DNA of 64,000 bases from the NCBI RefSeq assembly GCF_018614075.1, contig NZ_JAGGOZ010000034.1, positions 1-64,000 on the forward strand, written 5' to 3'. Shown here piece by piece: positions 8,025 through 17,548 of the stretch. The translations under genes were made by a program, and so were the position numbers. The notes beneath the pieces are model-generated. The model was not told the origin of the DNA. It worked only from the letters and a program-made list of their open reading frames with translations, and ran no database searches. Numbering within the stretch: the first letter of the stretch is position 1; the number at the start of each line of letters is the position of its first letter. Origin of the DNA: Streptomyces sp. ISL-94 (GTDB taxonomy: Bacteria > Actinomycetota > Actinomycetes > Streptomycetales > Streptomycetaceae).

Positions 8025-8393
8025 TCATCCCTCGGCGATCACCACGGCCGACGCGACACCGGCGTCGTGGCTCAGCGAGATGTGCCAGGACTTCACGCCC
8101 AGTTCGAGAGCGCGCGCCTCGACCGTCCCGGACACCCGCAGACGCGGCTGCCCGGAGCCCTCCACGTACACCTCGGCATCGGTCCACAGCAGTCCGGCGG
8201 GCGCGCCCAGCGCCTTGGCCAGGGCTTCCTTCGCCGCGAACCGGGCGGCGAGCGAGGCGATTCCGCGCCGCTCGCCGCTCGGCAGGGTCAACTCGGTGTC
8301 GAGGAAGAGCCGCTGCGCCATGTTCGGCGTCCGCTCCAGCGCCGCGCCGAACCGCTCGATCTCCGCGACATCGATCCCCACGCCGATAATCAC
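8025..8393 (-). CDS. acpS: Holo-[acyl-carrier-protein] synthase
   Basis: 122-aa phosphopantetheinyl transferase that activates ACP for fatty acid and polyketide synthesis. The Mg/CoA-binding motifs [10 protein letters not shown] and [12 protein letters not shown] are intact, and the C-terminal WHISLSHD block is present. The GTG start gives VIIGVGID. The gene is preceded closely by glmS and followed by nnr on the same strand. Confidence 0.96.
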   Translation of the reverse strand: MIIGVGIDVAEIERFGAALERTPNMAQRLFLDTELTLPSGERRGIASLAARFAAKEALAKALGAPAGLLWTDAEVYVEGSGQPRLRVSGTVEARALELGVKSWHISLSHDAGVASAVVIAEG

Positions 8394-8413
8394 AACGACA
8401 ACCCCAACTCCAG

Positions 8414-10261
8414 CTACTCCACCGTCACGGACTTTGCGAGGTTACGCGGCTGGTCGACCTCGTTCCCCCGCGCCGTCGCCAGCTCGCACGCGAACACCTG
8501 CAGCGGCACCGTCGCCACCAGGGGCTGGAGCAGCGTCGGCGTGGCCGGGATCCGGATGAGGTGGTCGGCGTACGGGACGACCGCCTCGTCGCCCTCCTCC
8601 GCGATGACGATGGTCCGCGCCCCGCGCGCCCGGATCTCCTGGATGTTCGACACGATCTTGTCGTGGAGCACCGAACGGCCGCGCGGCGACGGGACGACCA
8701 CGACCACCGGCAGGTCCTCCTCGATCAGCGCGATCGGCCCGTGCTTGAGTTCGCCCGCCGCGAAGCCCTCGGCGTGCATGTACGCCAGCTCCTTGAGCTT
8801 GAGCGCGCCCTCCAGCGCCACCGGATAGCCGACGTGCCGCCCCAGGAACAGCACCGTGTTCTTGTCCGCCAGTGAGCGCGCGAGCGCCCGTACCGGCTCC
8901 ATCGTCTCCAGTACCGTGTCCACCGCCGCGGCGATGTCCGACAGCTCCCGGATCACCGACTCGATCTCGTCGCCCCACTTGGTGCCGCGCACCTGTCCGA
9001 GGTACAGCGCGACCAGGTAGCAGGCCACCAGCTGCGTGAGGAAGGCCTTGGTCGAGGCGACGGCCACCTCCGGACCGGCGTGCGTGTACAGCACGGCATC
9101 CGATTCGCGCGGGATCGTCGACCCGTTCGTATTGCAGATGGCCAGCACCTTGGCGCCCTGCTCGCGCGCGTGCCGCAGCGCCATCAGGGTGTCCATGGTC
9201 TCGCCGGACTGCGAGATCGCGACCACCAGCGTCCGCTGGTCCAGGATCGGGTCGCGGTAGCGGAACTCGCTCGCCAGCTCCGTCTCGCACGGGATGCGGG
9301 TCCAGTGCTCGATGGCCAGCTTCGCGATCATGCCCGCGTGGTACGCCGTACCGCACGCCACGATCACGACCTTGTCGACCTCTCTGAGCACCGAGTCGGG
9401 GATGCGCACCTCGTCCAGGGTCAGCGAGCCGTTCGCGTCGATCCTGCCCAGGAGGGTGTCGGCGACAGCCTTCGGCTGCTCCGCGATCTCCTTGAGCATG
9501 AAGTAGTCGTATCCCCCCTTCTCGGCCGCCGAGGCGTCCCAGTCCACGTGGTACGCCCGCACGGACGCGGGCGACCCGTCGAAGTTGGTCACCGTGACCC
9601 CGTCGCGGCGGAGCTCGACGACCTGGTCCTGCCCCAGCTCGATCGCGGACCGGGTGTGGGCGATGAAGGCGGCCACGTCCGAGGCGAGGAAGTTCTCACC
9701 CTCCCCAACGCCCACCACCAGAGGCGAGTTCCGGCGCGCGCCGACCACCACGTCCGGCTCGTCGGCGTGCACCGCGACCAGCGTGAAGGCACCCTCCAGG
9801 CGCCGGCACACCAGCCGCATCGACGCCGCGAGGTCCGCGGTGGCCGAGAACTCCTCGGCGAGCAGGTGGGCCACGACCTCGGTGTCCGTCTCGGACTCCA
9901 GCCGGTGTCCGCGCTCGGCCAGTTCGGCGCGCAGCACGGCGAAGTTCTCGATGATGCCGTTGTGCACGACGGCCACCCGCCCGGAGTTGTCCAGGTGGGG
10001 ATGGGCGTTGACGTCGGTGGGCCCGCCGTGGGTGGCCCACCGGGTGTGCCCGAGCCCGGTGGATCCGGCCGGCAGCGGGTTGCCGACCAGCGCCTTCTCC
10101 AGATTGACCAGCTTCCCGGCCTTCTTGACGGCGGCCAGCCCCCCGTCGGCGAGGACGGCGATCCCCGCCGAGTCGTAGCCGCGGTACTCGAGCCGCTTGA
10201 GTCCGGCGATGACCACATCGAGCGCCGACTGCGCTCCCACGTAACCCACAATTCCGCACAT
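8414..10261 (-). CDS. glmS: Glutamine-fructose-6-phosphate aminotransferase (isomerizing)
   Basis: 615-aa enzyme making glucosamine-6-phosphate, the entry to UDP-GlcNAc and peptidoglycan. The Ntn glutaminase domain begins MCGIVGYVG with the catalytic Cys exposed after Met removal. Motifs HTRWATHG and HNGIIEN are present. Two SIS domains follow ([19 protein letters not shown]), and the C-terminus [11 protein letters not shown] is the standard isomerase tail. The frame stays open upstream of 10261, but MCGIV fixes the start. glmM, the next enzyme of the pathway, lies 3 kb away in the same window. Confidence 0.97.
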   Translation of the reverse strand: MCGIVGYVGAQSALDVVIAGLKRLEYRGYDSAGIAVLADGGLAAVKKAGKLVNLEKALVGNPLPAGSTGLGHTRWATHGGPTDVNAHPHLDNSGRVAVVHNGIIENFAVLRAELAERGHRLESETDTEVVAHLLAEEFSATADLAASMRLVCRRLEGAFTLVAVHADEPDVVVGARRNSPLVVGVGEGENFLASDVAAFIAHTRSAIELGQDQVVELRRDGVTVTNFDGSPASVRAYHVDWDASAAEKGGYDYFMLKEIAEQPKAVADTLLGRIDANGSLTLDEVRIPDSVLREVDKVVIVACGTAYHAGMIAKLAIEHWTRIPCETELASEFRYRDPILDQRTLVVAISQSGETMDTLMALRHAREQGAKVLAICNTNGSTIPRESDAVLYTHAGPEVAVASTKAFLTQLVACYLVALYLGQVRGTKWGDEIESVIRELSDIAAAVDTVLETMEPVRALARSLADKNTVLFLGRHVGYPVALEGALKLKELAYMHAEGFAAGELKHGPIALIEEDLPVVVVVPSPRGRSVLHDKIVSNIQEIRARGARTIVIAEEGDEAVVPYADHLIRIPATPTLLQPLVATVPLQVFACELATARGNEVDQPRNLAKSVTVE

Positions 10262-10315
10262 AGGCCGCAGCGTACGCCGAAGTCGGCCGTCTGCCCTGTA
10301 GCCGAACAAGACGAA

Positions 10316-10349
10316 AACCCCGCCCCGGCGCATACGCCGGAGCGGGGTT
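10316..10349 (-). terminator. Rho-independent terminator after the lipoprotein gene
   Basis: Stem of AACCCCGC-CCGGCG with loop and the matching CGCCGG-GCGGGGTT; on the minus strand it is followed by TTTTCG. It ends the lipoprotein transcript before glmS. Confidence 0.8.
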
Positions 10350-10380
10350 GAGGAATCGTTCGAACGGGCCCTCGGAAGCC

Positions 10381-11154
10381 TTAGCCGAGCTTCTTGACCT
10401 GTGCCTCGATGACCGGCTTCGGCTGCTCGGCGTCGCCGGTCAGGTTCATGCTGCTGAAGGTGGCCAGCGTGCCGCCCTTGCGCACCGCCGCGTACTGCCA
10501 GGTGGCCTTGTCCCCGTCCTTGAGGTCCATGACCACGGCGAAGGTGAGGGACTCGTCGCCGCCCGCGACCGGGGCGCCGGGCGTGACCTTCTCGATCTTC
10601 GTCGTCTCGCCCTCGGCCGTGACCGTGTACCCGCCGGCACATGCCGTCACCGCGGTCTTCAGCGCGGTGAAGGCCTCCTCGGCGCCCTTGCCGTCGTAGG
10701 AGTTCAGGGCGACGGAGGTCCTCGTCACGCTGAGGCCCTTCATGGCCGCGTCCAGCTTCTCCCCCATGCTCGCCCCTTCGGCGGCCGGCTTCGGCTTGGA
10801 GGTGGCGGCGACCAGCGCGGTGCCGGCGGGCTTGCCCTGCGCCGCGTACGACTGGAGCTGGATCAGCGGCTTGCACTCGGGCTTGTCGCTCTCGGCGGGC
10901 TTCTCCTTCGCGGCCGCGGCCGCGGCGGCGTCCGCCTCCACCTTGAAGTCCGGCAGTTCGGCCTGCGTGACCAGCAGCGGGGTCAGCTCCGCGGCCGTCT
11001 TCCCCTTGGCGGCCGGGGCCGCGGAAGTCGCCGGGGCGGACGGCTTGGCGTCCGCCTCGGGGTCGGCCTTTTCGGCGCCGCAGGCGGTGCCCAGCAGGGC
11101 CAGCGACACCGCGGACGCGGTCAGGACGGTACGACGGACAAGAGCGGTACGCAC
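10381..11154 (-). CDS. Putative lipoprotein, 257 aa
   Basis: Secreted lipoprotein. It has the N-terminal basic residues MRTALVRR, a hydrophobic core and the lipobox LLGTAC (lipidated Cys ~25), then an Ala/Pro/Lys-rich linker. The mature domain contains an eight-Ala run and is rich in Lys and Asp, with two further Cys (in PECKPL and TACAGG) that may form a disulfide. The alternating pattern is like sensor-type extracellular domains of actinobacterial lipoproteins, but I cannot name the family. The GTG start has GGGGGAG upstream. It is transcribed alone, divergently from coaA, and ends at a strong terminator. Confidence 0.85.
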   Translation of the reverse strand: MRTALVRRTVLTASAVSLALLGTACGAEKADPEADAKPSAPATSAAPAAKGKTAAELTPLLVTQAELPDFKVEADAAAAAAAKEKPAESDKPECKPLIQLQSYAAQGKPAGTALVAATSKPKPAAEGASMGEKLDAAMKGLSVTRTSVALNSYDGKGAEEAFTALKTAVTACAGGYTVTAEGETTKIEKVTPGAPVAGGDESLTFAVVMDLKDGDKATWQYAAVRKGGTLATFSSMNLTGDAEQPKPVIEAQVKKLG

Positions 11155-11468
11155 GGAAGGACTCCCCCAGACAACGAGAACAGGAACCGCAGGAGCGGCA
11201 CCCCGGCACAGGCGGGGCGGCCACGCTTCAGGACTGCGACATCCGGCAATCTACTGCCGAAACGATCACTCGTTCGGTGTTTTCCCGTGCGACCGGCCGA
11301 TCGTGACCGGCACGAGACCCCAAGAGGCTGGAATCGGTACCGTCCCCGTGCAACCGTCCCGGCACCCCCGGGTCGCCGCCGTACCGGCCACCCCCGGTCC
11401 CGTGCGGACCTGACGTACGTGACCGACCACACCACCCACAACGGCCCCCGAGCCCCGACAATGGCGGT
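11155..11468. other. Divergent intergenic region, lipoprotein gene / coaA
   Basis: 314 bp without a gene. It must hold the promoters of the two flanking divergent genes. On the coaA side GACAAT (11457-11462) stands six bases before the GTG, which fits a -10 box of a leaderless transcript. No clear -35 was found, and no other structure was recognised. Confidence 0.6.
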
Positions 11469-12518
11469 GTGATCACTTCGCCGCCACGAAGCAACACGCC
11501 GGACAGTCCAACGGAGCACACCGGCCAGGAGGGGCACCCCACGCGCCCCGCCCACCGCCGGGGCCCCGATGCCTCGCCGTACGTCGACCTCACCCGCGCC
11601 GAGTGGAGCGCGCTGCGCGAGCGGACCCCTCTGCCGCTGACGGCCGACGAGGTCGAGCGGCTGCGCGGCCTCGGCGACGTCATCGACCTCGACGAGGTCC
11701 GCGACGTCTACCTGCCGCTCTCCCGCCTCCTCAACCTCTACGTCGGTGCCACCAGCAACCTCCGCGGCACCCTCAACACCTTCCTCGGCGACGCGGGCAA
11801 CGGCCACGGCGCCCAGCAGGGCACCCCCTTCGTCATAGGGGTCGCCGGCTCGGTCGCCGTCGGCAAGTCCACCGTGGCCCGTCTGCTCCAGGCCCTCCTC
11901 GCACGCTGGCCCGAGCACCCCCGCGTGGAGCTGGTCACCACGGACGGCTTCCTGTACCCGATGAAGGAGCTCCAGCGGCGCGGCCTCACCTCCCGCAAGG
12001 GATTCCCCGAGTCCTACGACCGCCGCGCGCTCACCCGCTTCGTCGCGGACATCAAGGCCGGCAAGGACGAGGTCAGGGCCCCGGTCTACTCGCACCTGAT
12101 CTACGACATCGTGCCGGGCGAGGAGCTCGTCGTACGCCGCCCGGACATCCTCATCGTCGAGGGCCTCAACGTGCTCCAGCCCGCCCTCCCCGGCAAGGAC
12201 GGCCGCACCCGCGTCGGCCTCGCCGACTACTTCGACTTCAGCGTGTACGTGGACGCGCGCCCCGAGGACATCGAGCGCTGGTACCTGGGCCGCTTCCGGA
12301 AGCTGCGCGAGACCGCGTTCCAGAATCCTTTCTCCTACTTCCGCAAGTACACCCAGGTCTCCGAGGAGGAGGCCATGGAGTACGCGCAGACGATGTGGCG
12401 GACCATCAACAAGCCCAACCTGCTGGAGAACGTGGCCCCCACCCGCGGCCGGGCCACCCTGGTCGTCCGGAAAGGCCCGGACCACAAGGTCCAGAAACTG
12501 AGCCTGCGCAAGCTCTAG
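11469..12518 (+). CDS. coaA: Pantothenate kinase, type I
   Basis: 349-aa P-loop kinase that phosphorylates pantothenate, the first step of CoA synthesis. Walker A is [12 protein letters not shown]. The family blocks [17 protein letters not shown] and [12 protein letters not shown], the lid region around [15 protein letters not shown] and the C-terminal [13 protein letters not shown] are all present. The start is GTG at 11469. There is no ribosome-binding site, and a GACAAT hexamer lies six bases upstream, so the mRNA may be leaderless. The first ~35 residues are a variable, Pro-rich extension before the conserved [11 protein letters not shown]. Confidence 0.95.
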   Translation: MITSPPRSNTPDSPTEHTGQEGHPTRPAHRRGPDASPYVDLTRAEWSALRERTPLPLTADEVERLRGLGDVIDLDEVRDVYLPLSRLLNLYVGATSNLRGTLNTFLGDAGNGHGAQQGTPFVIGVAGSVAVGKSTVARLLQALLARWPEHPRVELVTTDGFLYPMKELQRRGLTSRKGFPESYDRRALTRFVADIKAGKDEVRAPVYSHLIYDIVPGEELVVRRPDILIVEGLNVLQPALPGKDGRTRVGLADYFDFSVYVDARPEDIERWYLGRFRKLRETAFQNPFSYFRKYTQVSEEEAMEYAQTMWRTINKPNLLENVAPTRGRATLVVRKGPDHKVQKLSLRKL

Positions 12519-12544
12519 TGGCTTCCAGTGGCTAGGGTGCGGGC

Positions 12545-13501
12545 ATGCTGCATCTTCGGATGATCACCCCGCACCACCTCACGGACCAGGTGGTGTCACT
12601 GATCGACCAGACCGTCGGAACCACCCATCTGGTCGTACTGCCCGGGGCCGCCCGCAACCCCGAGGGCGATCTGGTGCTGTGTGACGTGGCCCGCGAAGCG
12701 GCCGACGAGCTGCTCCAGGAGATGCGCAGGCTCGGCATCGACAAGAGCGGGTCGATCGCCGTCGAGAACATCGACCTGTCGATCTCCACACGCGCCGACG
12801 AGGCGGAGGAGGAGGCCCCGGGCGAGGCCGCCGACGCGGTGATCTGGCAACAGCTCTCCGAGTCGACCCACGAGGAGTCCACCCTCACGATCACCTACAG
12901 CGCCTTCATGATCCTGGCGACGATGATCGCGGCCTGCGGTGTGGCCCTGGACAACGCGATCCTGATCGTGGGCGCCATGGCGGTCGGCCCGGAGTTCGGC
13001 CCGCTCGCCGGCATCTGCACGGGCCTGGTGCAGCGCGAGCCGAAGCTCGCCGCGCGCTCGCTCTTCGCCCTGCTGGTCGGTTTCGGCGCGGCGATCGTGG
13101 CGACGACGGTCTTCAGCCTGGTGATGAACGCGCTCGGCCTGTTCCACCAGGGGGTGCTCGACACCCCCCGGCCGAACACGAGCTTCATCTGGCAGCCCGA
13201 CCCGTTCTCCTTCGTCGTGGCGCTGCTCGCCGGCGTGGCCGGGATGCTCTCGCTGACCTCGGCGAAGGCCGGTGCGCTGGTCGGCGTGGCGATCTCCGTC
13301 ACCACCGTCCCGGCGGGCGCCAACGCCGCCGTGGCCCTCAGCTACGGCGAGTTCGCCCAGATGTGGGGCTCCGCGGAGCAGCTGCTGCTCAACCTGGGCG
13401 GCATCATCCTCGCGGGCACGCTCACCCTCATCGCCTGGAAACTGCTGTGGCGCACCCAGCACGACCGGATGATCCGGCCACCGGGTGCGCCACGCGTCTG
13501 A
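12545..13501 (+). CDS. DUF389 (TIGR00341-type) integral membrane protein
   Basis: 318-aa protein. A soluble N-terminal domain (~1-95) is followed by about six transmembrane segments; the DUF389 core AILIVGAMAVGPEFGPLAGICTG is clear. The function of the family is unknown; transport has been suggested for relatives. The ATG has no ribosome-binding site, but TAGGGT ends six bases before it (12533-12538), the layout of a leaderless streptomycete start. It follows coaA by 26 bases. Confidence 0.88.
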   Translation: MLHLRMITPHHLTDQVVSLIDQTVGTTHLVVLPGAARNPEGDLVLCDVAREAADELLQEMRRLGIDKSGSIAVENIDLSISTRADEAEEEAPGEAADAVIWQQLSESTHEESTLTITYSAFMILATMIAACGVALDNAILIVGAMAVGPEFGPLAGICTGLVQREPKLAARSLFALLVGFGAAIVATTVFSLVMNALGLFHQGVLDTPRPNTSFIWQPDPFSFVVALLAGVAGMLSLTSAKAGALVGVAISVTTVPAGANAAVALSYGEFAQMWGSAEQLLLNLGGIILAGTLTLIAWKLLWRTQHDRMIRPPGAPRV

Positions 13502-13514
13502 ACACCGCGTACGA

Positions 13515-14873
13515 CTAGCCGAGCGCCGACTTCACGACGTCCGCCAGCCGGCCCGCGACCGCGCGGGCCTGCTCGATGTCGGCGGCCTCCACCATCACCC
13601 GTACGAGCGGCTCCGTACCGGACGGGCGCAGCAGCACGCGCCCGGTGGTGCCCAGCTCGCGCTCGGCGTCGGCCACGGCCGCGGCCAGCTCGGCGGAGGT
13701 GGTGACCCGGGACCTGTCCACGTCGGGAACGTTGACCAGCACCTGCGGCAGCCGCTTCATGACGCCGGCCAGCTCGGCCAGGGACGTGCCGGTGGCCGCG
13801 ACCCGCGCCGCCAGCAGCAGGCCGGTCAGGGTGCCGTCGCCGGTCGTCGCGTGGTCGAGGATGATCACGTGGCCGGACTGCTCGCCGCCCAGCGCGTAGC
13901 CGTGCTCCTTCATCGACTCCAGCACGTACCGGTCGCCGACGCCGGTCTGCACGACCTGGATGCCCTCGGCCTCCATGGCCAGCTTGAAGCCCAGGTTCGA
14001 CATGACGGTGCCGACGACGGTGTTCTCGCGCAGCTGGCCGGCCTCGCGCATGGCCAGCGCCAGCACCGCGAGGATCTGGTCGCCGTCGACCTCGGCGCCG
14101 GTGCCGTCCACGGCCAGGCAGCGGTCGGCGTCGCCGTCGTGCGCGATGCCCAAGTCGGCGCCGTGCTCCACGACGGCCGCCTTGAGCAGGCCGAGGTGGG
14201 TGGAGCCGCAGCCGTCGTTGATGTTCAGGCCGTCCGGCTCGGCGCCGATCGTGATGATCTCCGCGCCGGCCCGCGCGAAGGCCTCGGGCGAGACGTACGC
14301 GGCGGCGCCGTGGGCCTCGTCGAGGACGACCTTCAGGCCGTCGAGGCGGTTGGGGAGGACCGCGATGAGGTGGGCGACGTACTTGTCGAAGCCCTCGGTG
14401 TAGTCCGAGATCCGGCCGACGCCGCCGCCGGTGGGCCGGTCCCAGGGAGCGCCGGTGCGGTGCTCGTCGTAGACCGACTCGATCCGGTCCTCCAGCTCGT
14501 CGGCGAGCTTGTGCCCGCCGCGCGCGAAGAACTTGATGCCGTTGTCGGGCATGGCGTTGTGGCTGGCGGAGAGCATCACGCCGAGGTCGGCACCCAGCGC
14601 ACCGGTGAGATACGCCACCGCCGGGGTGGGCAGCACACCGACGCGCAGGACGTCCACGCCCGCGCTCGCGAGGCCGGCCACGACCGCGGCCTCGAGGAAT
14701 TCGCCGGAGGCCCGGGGGTCCCGGCCGACCACGGCGGTGGCCCGGTGGCCTGCGAAGGTGCCTGCCTCCGCCAGTACGTGGGCAGCCGCCACGGAGAGGC
14801 CGAGCGCGAGCTCCGCCGTCAGATCCGCGTTGGCAACGCCGCGTACACCGTCCGTCCCGAAGAGTCGTCCCAC
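13515..14873 (-). CDS. glmM: Phosphoglucosamine mutase
   Basis: 452-aa enzyme converting GlcN-6-P to GlcN-1-P for UDP-GlcNAc. All four functional loops are visible: phosphoserine loop [11 protein letters not shown], metal loop DGDADR, sugar-binding GEQSGH and phosphate-binding RPSGTEPL. The start is the GTG giving [12 protein letters not shown], with GGAGG seven bases upstream; a longer open frame upstream lacks homology. It lies after the rpsI terminator and converges on the DUF389 gene, with only 13 bp between the stops. Confidence 0.97.
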   Translation of the reverse strand: MGRLFGTDGVRGVANADLTAELALGLSVAAAHVLAEAGTFAGHRATAVVGRDPRASGEFLEAAVVAGLASAGVDVLRVGVLPTPAVAYLTGALGADLGVMLSASHNAMPDNGIKFFARGGHKLADELEDRIESVYDEHRTGAPWDRPTGGGVGRISDYTEGFDKYVAHLIAVLPNRLDGLKVVLDEAHGAAAYVSPEAFARAGAEIITIGAEPDGLNINDGCGSTHLGLLKAAVVEHGADLGIAHDGDADRCLAVDGTGAEVDGDQILAVLALAMREAGQLRENTVVGTVMSNLGFKLAMEAEGIQVVQTGVGDRYVLESMKEHGYALGGEQSGHVIILDHATTGDGTLTGLLLAARVAATGTSLAELAGVMKRLPQVLVNVPDVDRSRVTTSAELAAAVADAERELGTTGRVLLRPSGTEPLVRVMVEAADIEQARAVAGRLADVVKSALG

Positions 14874-14941
14874 TGTTGTCCTCCCGAGTTTCCGCTTCGT
14901 CTGTGACCGCATGTGACAGGTTTTTGCCGCTTGTGGCGGTA

Positions 14942-14989
14942 AACGAACCGCCCCGACAGCACGGAGAGTGCTGCCGGGGCGGTTTCGTT
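14942..14989 (-). terminator. Terminator of the rplM-rpsI operon
   Basis: Long inverted repeat (AACGAACCGCCCCG-CAGCAC, small loop, GTGCTG-CGGGGCGGTTTCGTT) 20 bases after the rpsI stop on the minus strand. Confidence 0.85.
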
Positions 14990-15008
14990 GCTGAACAGCA
15001 GGCGCAGA

Positions 15009-15530
15009 TTAACGCTTGCTGTACTGCGGAGCCTTACGGGCCTTCTTGAGACCGGCCTTCTTGCGCTCGACCGCACGGTCGTCGCGGGAGAGGAAGCCGG
15101 CCTTCTTCAGCGCCGGGCGGTTGTTGTCCACGTCCGCCTCGTTCAGCGCACGGGCCACGCCGAGGCGCAGGGCGCCGGCCTGGCCGGAGACGCCGCCACC
15201 CGCGATGCGGGCGATGATGTCGTAGCGGTTGTCGAGCTCGAGCAGCTTGAACGGCTCGTTGACTTCCTGCTGGTGCACCTTGTTGGGGAAGTAGTCCTCA
15301 AGGGTGCGACCGTTGATCTTCCACTTGCCGGTGCCCGGAACGATCCGGACGCGGGCGATGGCGTTCTTGCGACGGCCCAGGCCGGCGGCCGGCTGGGGGT
15401 CGCCGAAGCGGCCGGCAAGGGACTCGGTGCTGTAGTCACCCTCGGTGGGGACCTCAGACTCGCTGGTGTACTCCTCGACGTTGCCCTCGAACTCGTCGAC
15501 GGGGGTCGTCTCGGCGGTGGTCTCGGCCAC
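15009..15530 (-). CDS. rpsI: 30S ribosomal protein uS9
   Basis: 173 aa. The conserved uS9 domain starts at [17 protein letters not shown] (~52) and ends with the invariant basic tail RKAPQYSKR that reaches toward the P site. The first ~50 residues are an acidic extension ([20 protein letters not shown]) absent from the ~130-aa E. coli protein. Second gene of the rplM-rpsI operon, GTG start 42 bases after rplM. Confidence 0.97.
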   Translation of the reverse strand: MAETTAETTPVDEFEGNVEEYTSESEVPTEGDYSTESLAGRFGDPQPAAGLGRRKNAIARVRIVPGTGKWKINGRTLEDYFPNKVHQQEVNEPFKLLELDNRYDIIARIAGGGVSGQAGALRLGVARALNEADVDNNRPALKKAGFLSRDDRAVERKKAGLKKARKAPQYSKR

Positions 15531-15572
15531 GATGCTCCTCAGAATTTTCTACGTCTTAGGGGGTGGCCGGAA

Positions 15573-16016
15573 CTACTGCGCGACCTGGGTGATCTCGAAC
15601 GGCACCGGCTGCTGCGCAGCGTGGGGGTGCTGGTCGCCCGAGTAGACCTTCAGCTTCGAGAGCATCTGACGGCCCAGGGTGTTCTTGGGGAGCATGCCCT
15701 TGATGGCCTTCTCGACGGCCTTCTCCGGGTTGTTCGCCAGGAGGTCGTCGTAGCGGACCGAGCGGAGACCGCCCGGGTAGCCCGAGTGGCGGTACGCCAT
15801 CTTCTGGGTCGCCTTGTTGCCGGACAGGTGAACCTTGTCGGCGTTGACGATGACGACGAAGTCGCCCATGTCCATGTGGGGGGCGTAGGTCGGCTTGTGC
15901 TTGCCCCGCAGGAGGGCAGCGGCCTGGGTCGCCAGACGGCCGAGGACAACGTCCTGGGCGTCGATGACGAGCCACTGGCGCGAGATGTCGCCGGGCTTGG
16001 GGCTGTACGTACGCAC
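15573..16016 (-). CDS. rplM: 50S ribosomal protein uL13
   Basis: 147 aa with the uL13 signature blocks [28 protein letters not shown] and [16 protein letters not shown]. The GTG start gives VRTYSPKPG. It heads a two-gene operon with rpsI and is preceded by a leader of about 200 nt from the promoter at 16224-16253. Confidence 0.97.
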   Translation of the reverse strand: MRTYSPKPGDISRQWLVIDAQDVVLGRLATQAAALLRGKHKPTYAPHMDMGDFVVIVNADKVHLSGNKATQKMAYRHSGYPGGLRSVRYDDLLANNPEKAVEKAIKGMLPKNTLGRQMLSKLKVYSGDQHPHAAQQPVPFEITQVAQ

Positions 16017-16114
16017 GCGTATGCCTTCGCTTCTTCAGTGGTGGTATCCCATAGGGCGCAAGCCCCGCGGGAAGGGTCCTGACAGGGTCACCACGGACGA
16101 TCACGACAGCCCTC

Positions 16115-16144
16115 GTTCACATCGGGGACGCAACCCGTGTGAAC
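16115..16144 (-). other. Hairpin in the rplM leader
   Basis: GTTCACA and TGTGAAC form a perfect 7-bp outer stem; CGGG and CCCG pair inside it around a 7-nt loop. It lies about 100 nt upstream of the rplM GTG and 80 nt after the predicted transcription start. It is a candidate autoregulatory site for uL13; no homologue was compared. Confidence 0.55.
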
Positions 16145-16223
16145 CGCTGGTTATCGGCCCGGTGGACCGGCGTAAGGCCCTTTCACGTGAGAATGAGCAA
16201 GCCAATACGCATAACAAACCAGC

Positions 16224-16253
16224 AGAATACCCAAGAAGACCCGTACGGGTCAA
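16224..16253 (-). promoter_or_regulatory. rplM-rpsI promoter (HrdB type)
   Basis: TTGACC, 18-bp spacer, TATTCT on the minus strand. The -35 overlaps the last codons and stop of the upstream glycosyltransferase gene (stop at 16250-16252). The TTTTGACC context is the same as at the rpsL promoter and similar to that of rpsJ. Confidence 0.75.
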
Positions 16254-17530
16254 AACGCGGTCCGCGATGCCGATCCTGCTGGCGTCGCGGCGCACTCCGG
16301 TTCGGTCCTGGGTGGGGACCCCGCAGTTGTTACGGGCCCTAGAGTAACCCGACCGGAGCGCAGCGCACGACGCGCCAGCAGAATCGCGAGCCCGCACAGG
16401 GTGGCGCAGTCCTTGAAGGCGCGCCGCTTGTGGGCCAGCTCCGAGGGCCACGGGATCAAGGCCACCTGGGGCGTCAGCGCCAGCCAGAACCAGGGCGAGC
16501 GCGGCATCGAGCCCGGCCGGACCGCCGAGGCCAGCAGCAGCGGCAGCACCACGAGCAGGTAGTGGTCGAAGGACGGCCGCGAGACCAGGAATGCGGCGAG
16601 CATCACCATGCAGGCCGTCTCCACCAGCCGCAGTTCGCCCTGGTCGCAGTCGTCTGTCCGCCGCCACCGCGCCCACGCCCCCCACAGCCCGGCCCCGGCG
16701 CCGGCGAAGGCCGCCAGCACGGCCAGCGGCTCCGGCACCCCCAGCCGCGGCAGCACCGCGATCGGCGAGGCGTCCCACGGCAGCGCGTAGGAGTCCTGGC
16801 CCTGGAACAGGAACGGCAGGGTCTTGGTGAAGAACAGCGACGGGCTCGGCATCATCAGCGCGCCGGCCAGCGAGGTCCCCAGCGGCACCAGCACGGCCGC
16901 GGCCAGCCCCCGCCACTGCCGGGCCAGCAGGAACAGCAGCCCGATCGGCACCAGCATCGGCTTGCAGGCGATGGCCAGCCCGACCACCAGCCCGGCCGCG
17001 CCCCACGCCCTGCGGTGCGCGAGCAGCAGCGCCACCGGCAGCGCGGCCGCCGAGATGGCCGTCCAGTTCCCGATCAGCACGAGGTTCACGTACGGCTTGT
17101 AGGCGAGGGCCAGGACCGCGAAACCGCCGACCGCCAGGCGCGAGCGCAGCGGCACCGAGAACAGCCGCAGCGCGGCCAGCCAGCCGGCGCCCAGCAGCCC
17201 GGACATCCCGACCGGCAGCAGCCACCTCAGGGCCGTCTGCGGAAGCATCGCCTCCGGGACCGCCATGAGCACCGCGCTCGGCAGGTACAGGAAGCGCCTG
17301 TCCTCGTACGGGGAGCCGCCCGCCAGCAGCGTCTGCGCGGCCTTGACCACGAAGGCGTTGTCCGAGCCCCAGTTCTCCCGCAGGCTCGTGGACACGGCGA
17401 TCCCGAGGACCACCGCGAGGGAGGCGAGCTGCAGGGGGCGCGAGGACGGCCTCAGCAGCCAGTCGATCAGGCGGTTCCCGGCGGCCGGGCTCTCCCACTT
17501 CATGAGCCAGATGCTAGGCCGCAGGCCCAC
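16250..17530 (-). CDS. Polytopic GT87/DUF2029-like glycosyltransferase
   Basis: 426-aa integral membrane protein with about ten hydrophobic segments. It fits the GT-C family that uses polyprenyl-phosphate mannose. The region after the first helix contains NWGSDNAFVVKAA, where an Asp would serve as the catalytic acid of such enzymes, and YEDRRFLYLPSA resembles the YPP/YLP loop. Acceptor unknown. The GTG at 17530 has GGGGGAGG upstream and is preferred to the ATG at 17503, which has none. The C-terminal ~30 residues are hydrophilic and overlap the rplM promoter. Confidence 0.75.
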   Translation of the reverse strand: MGLRPSIWLMKWESPAAGNRLIDWLLRPSSRPLQLASLAVVLGIAVSTSLRENWGSDNAFVVKAAQTLLAGGSPYEDRRFLYLPSAVLMAVPEAMLPQTALRWLLPVGMSGLLGAGWLAALRLFSVPLRSRLAVGGFAVLALAYKPYVNLVLIGNWTAISAAALPVALLLAHRRAWGAAGLVVGLAIACKPMLVPIGLLFLLARQWRGLAAAVLVPLGTSLAGALMMPSPSLFFTKTLPFLFQGQDSYALPWDASPIAVLPRLGVPEPLAVLAAFAGAGAGLWGAWARWRRTDDCDQGELRLVETACMVMLAAFLVSRPSFDHYLLVVLPLLLASAVRPGSMPRSPWFWLALTPQVALIPWPSELAHKRRAFKDCATLCGLAILLARRALRSGRVTLGPVTTAGSPPRTEPECAATPAGSASRTAF

Positions 17531-17548
17531 GACGCCTCCCCCTCGCTC

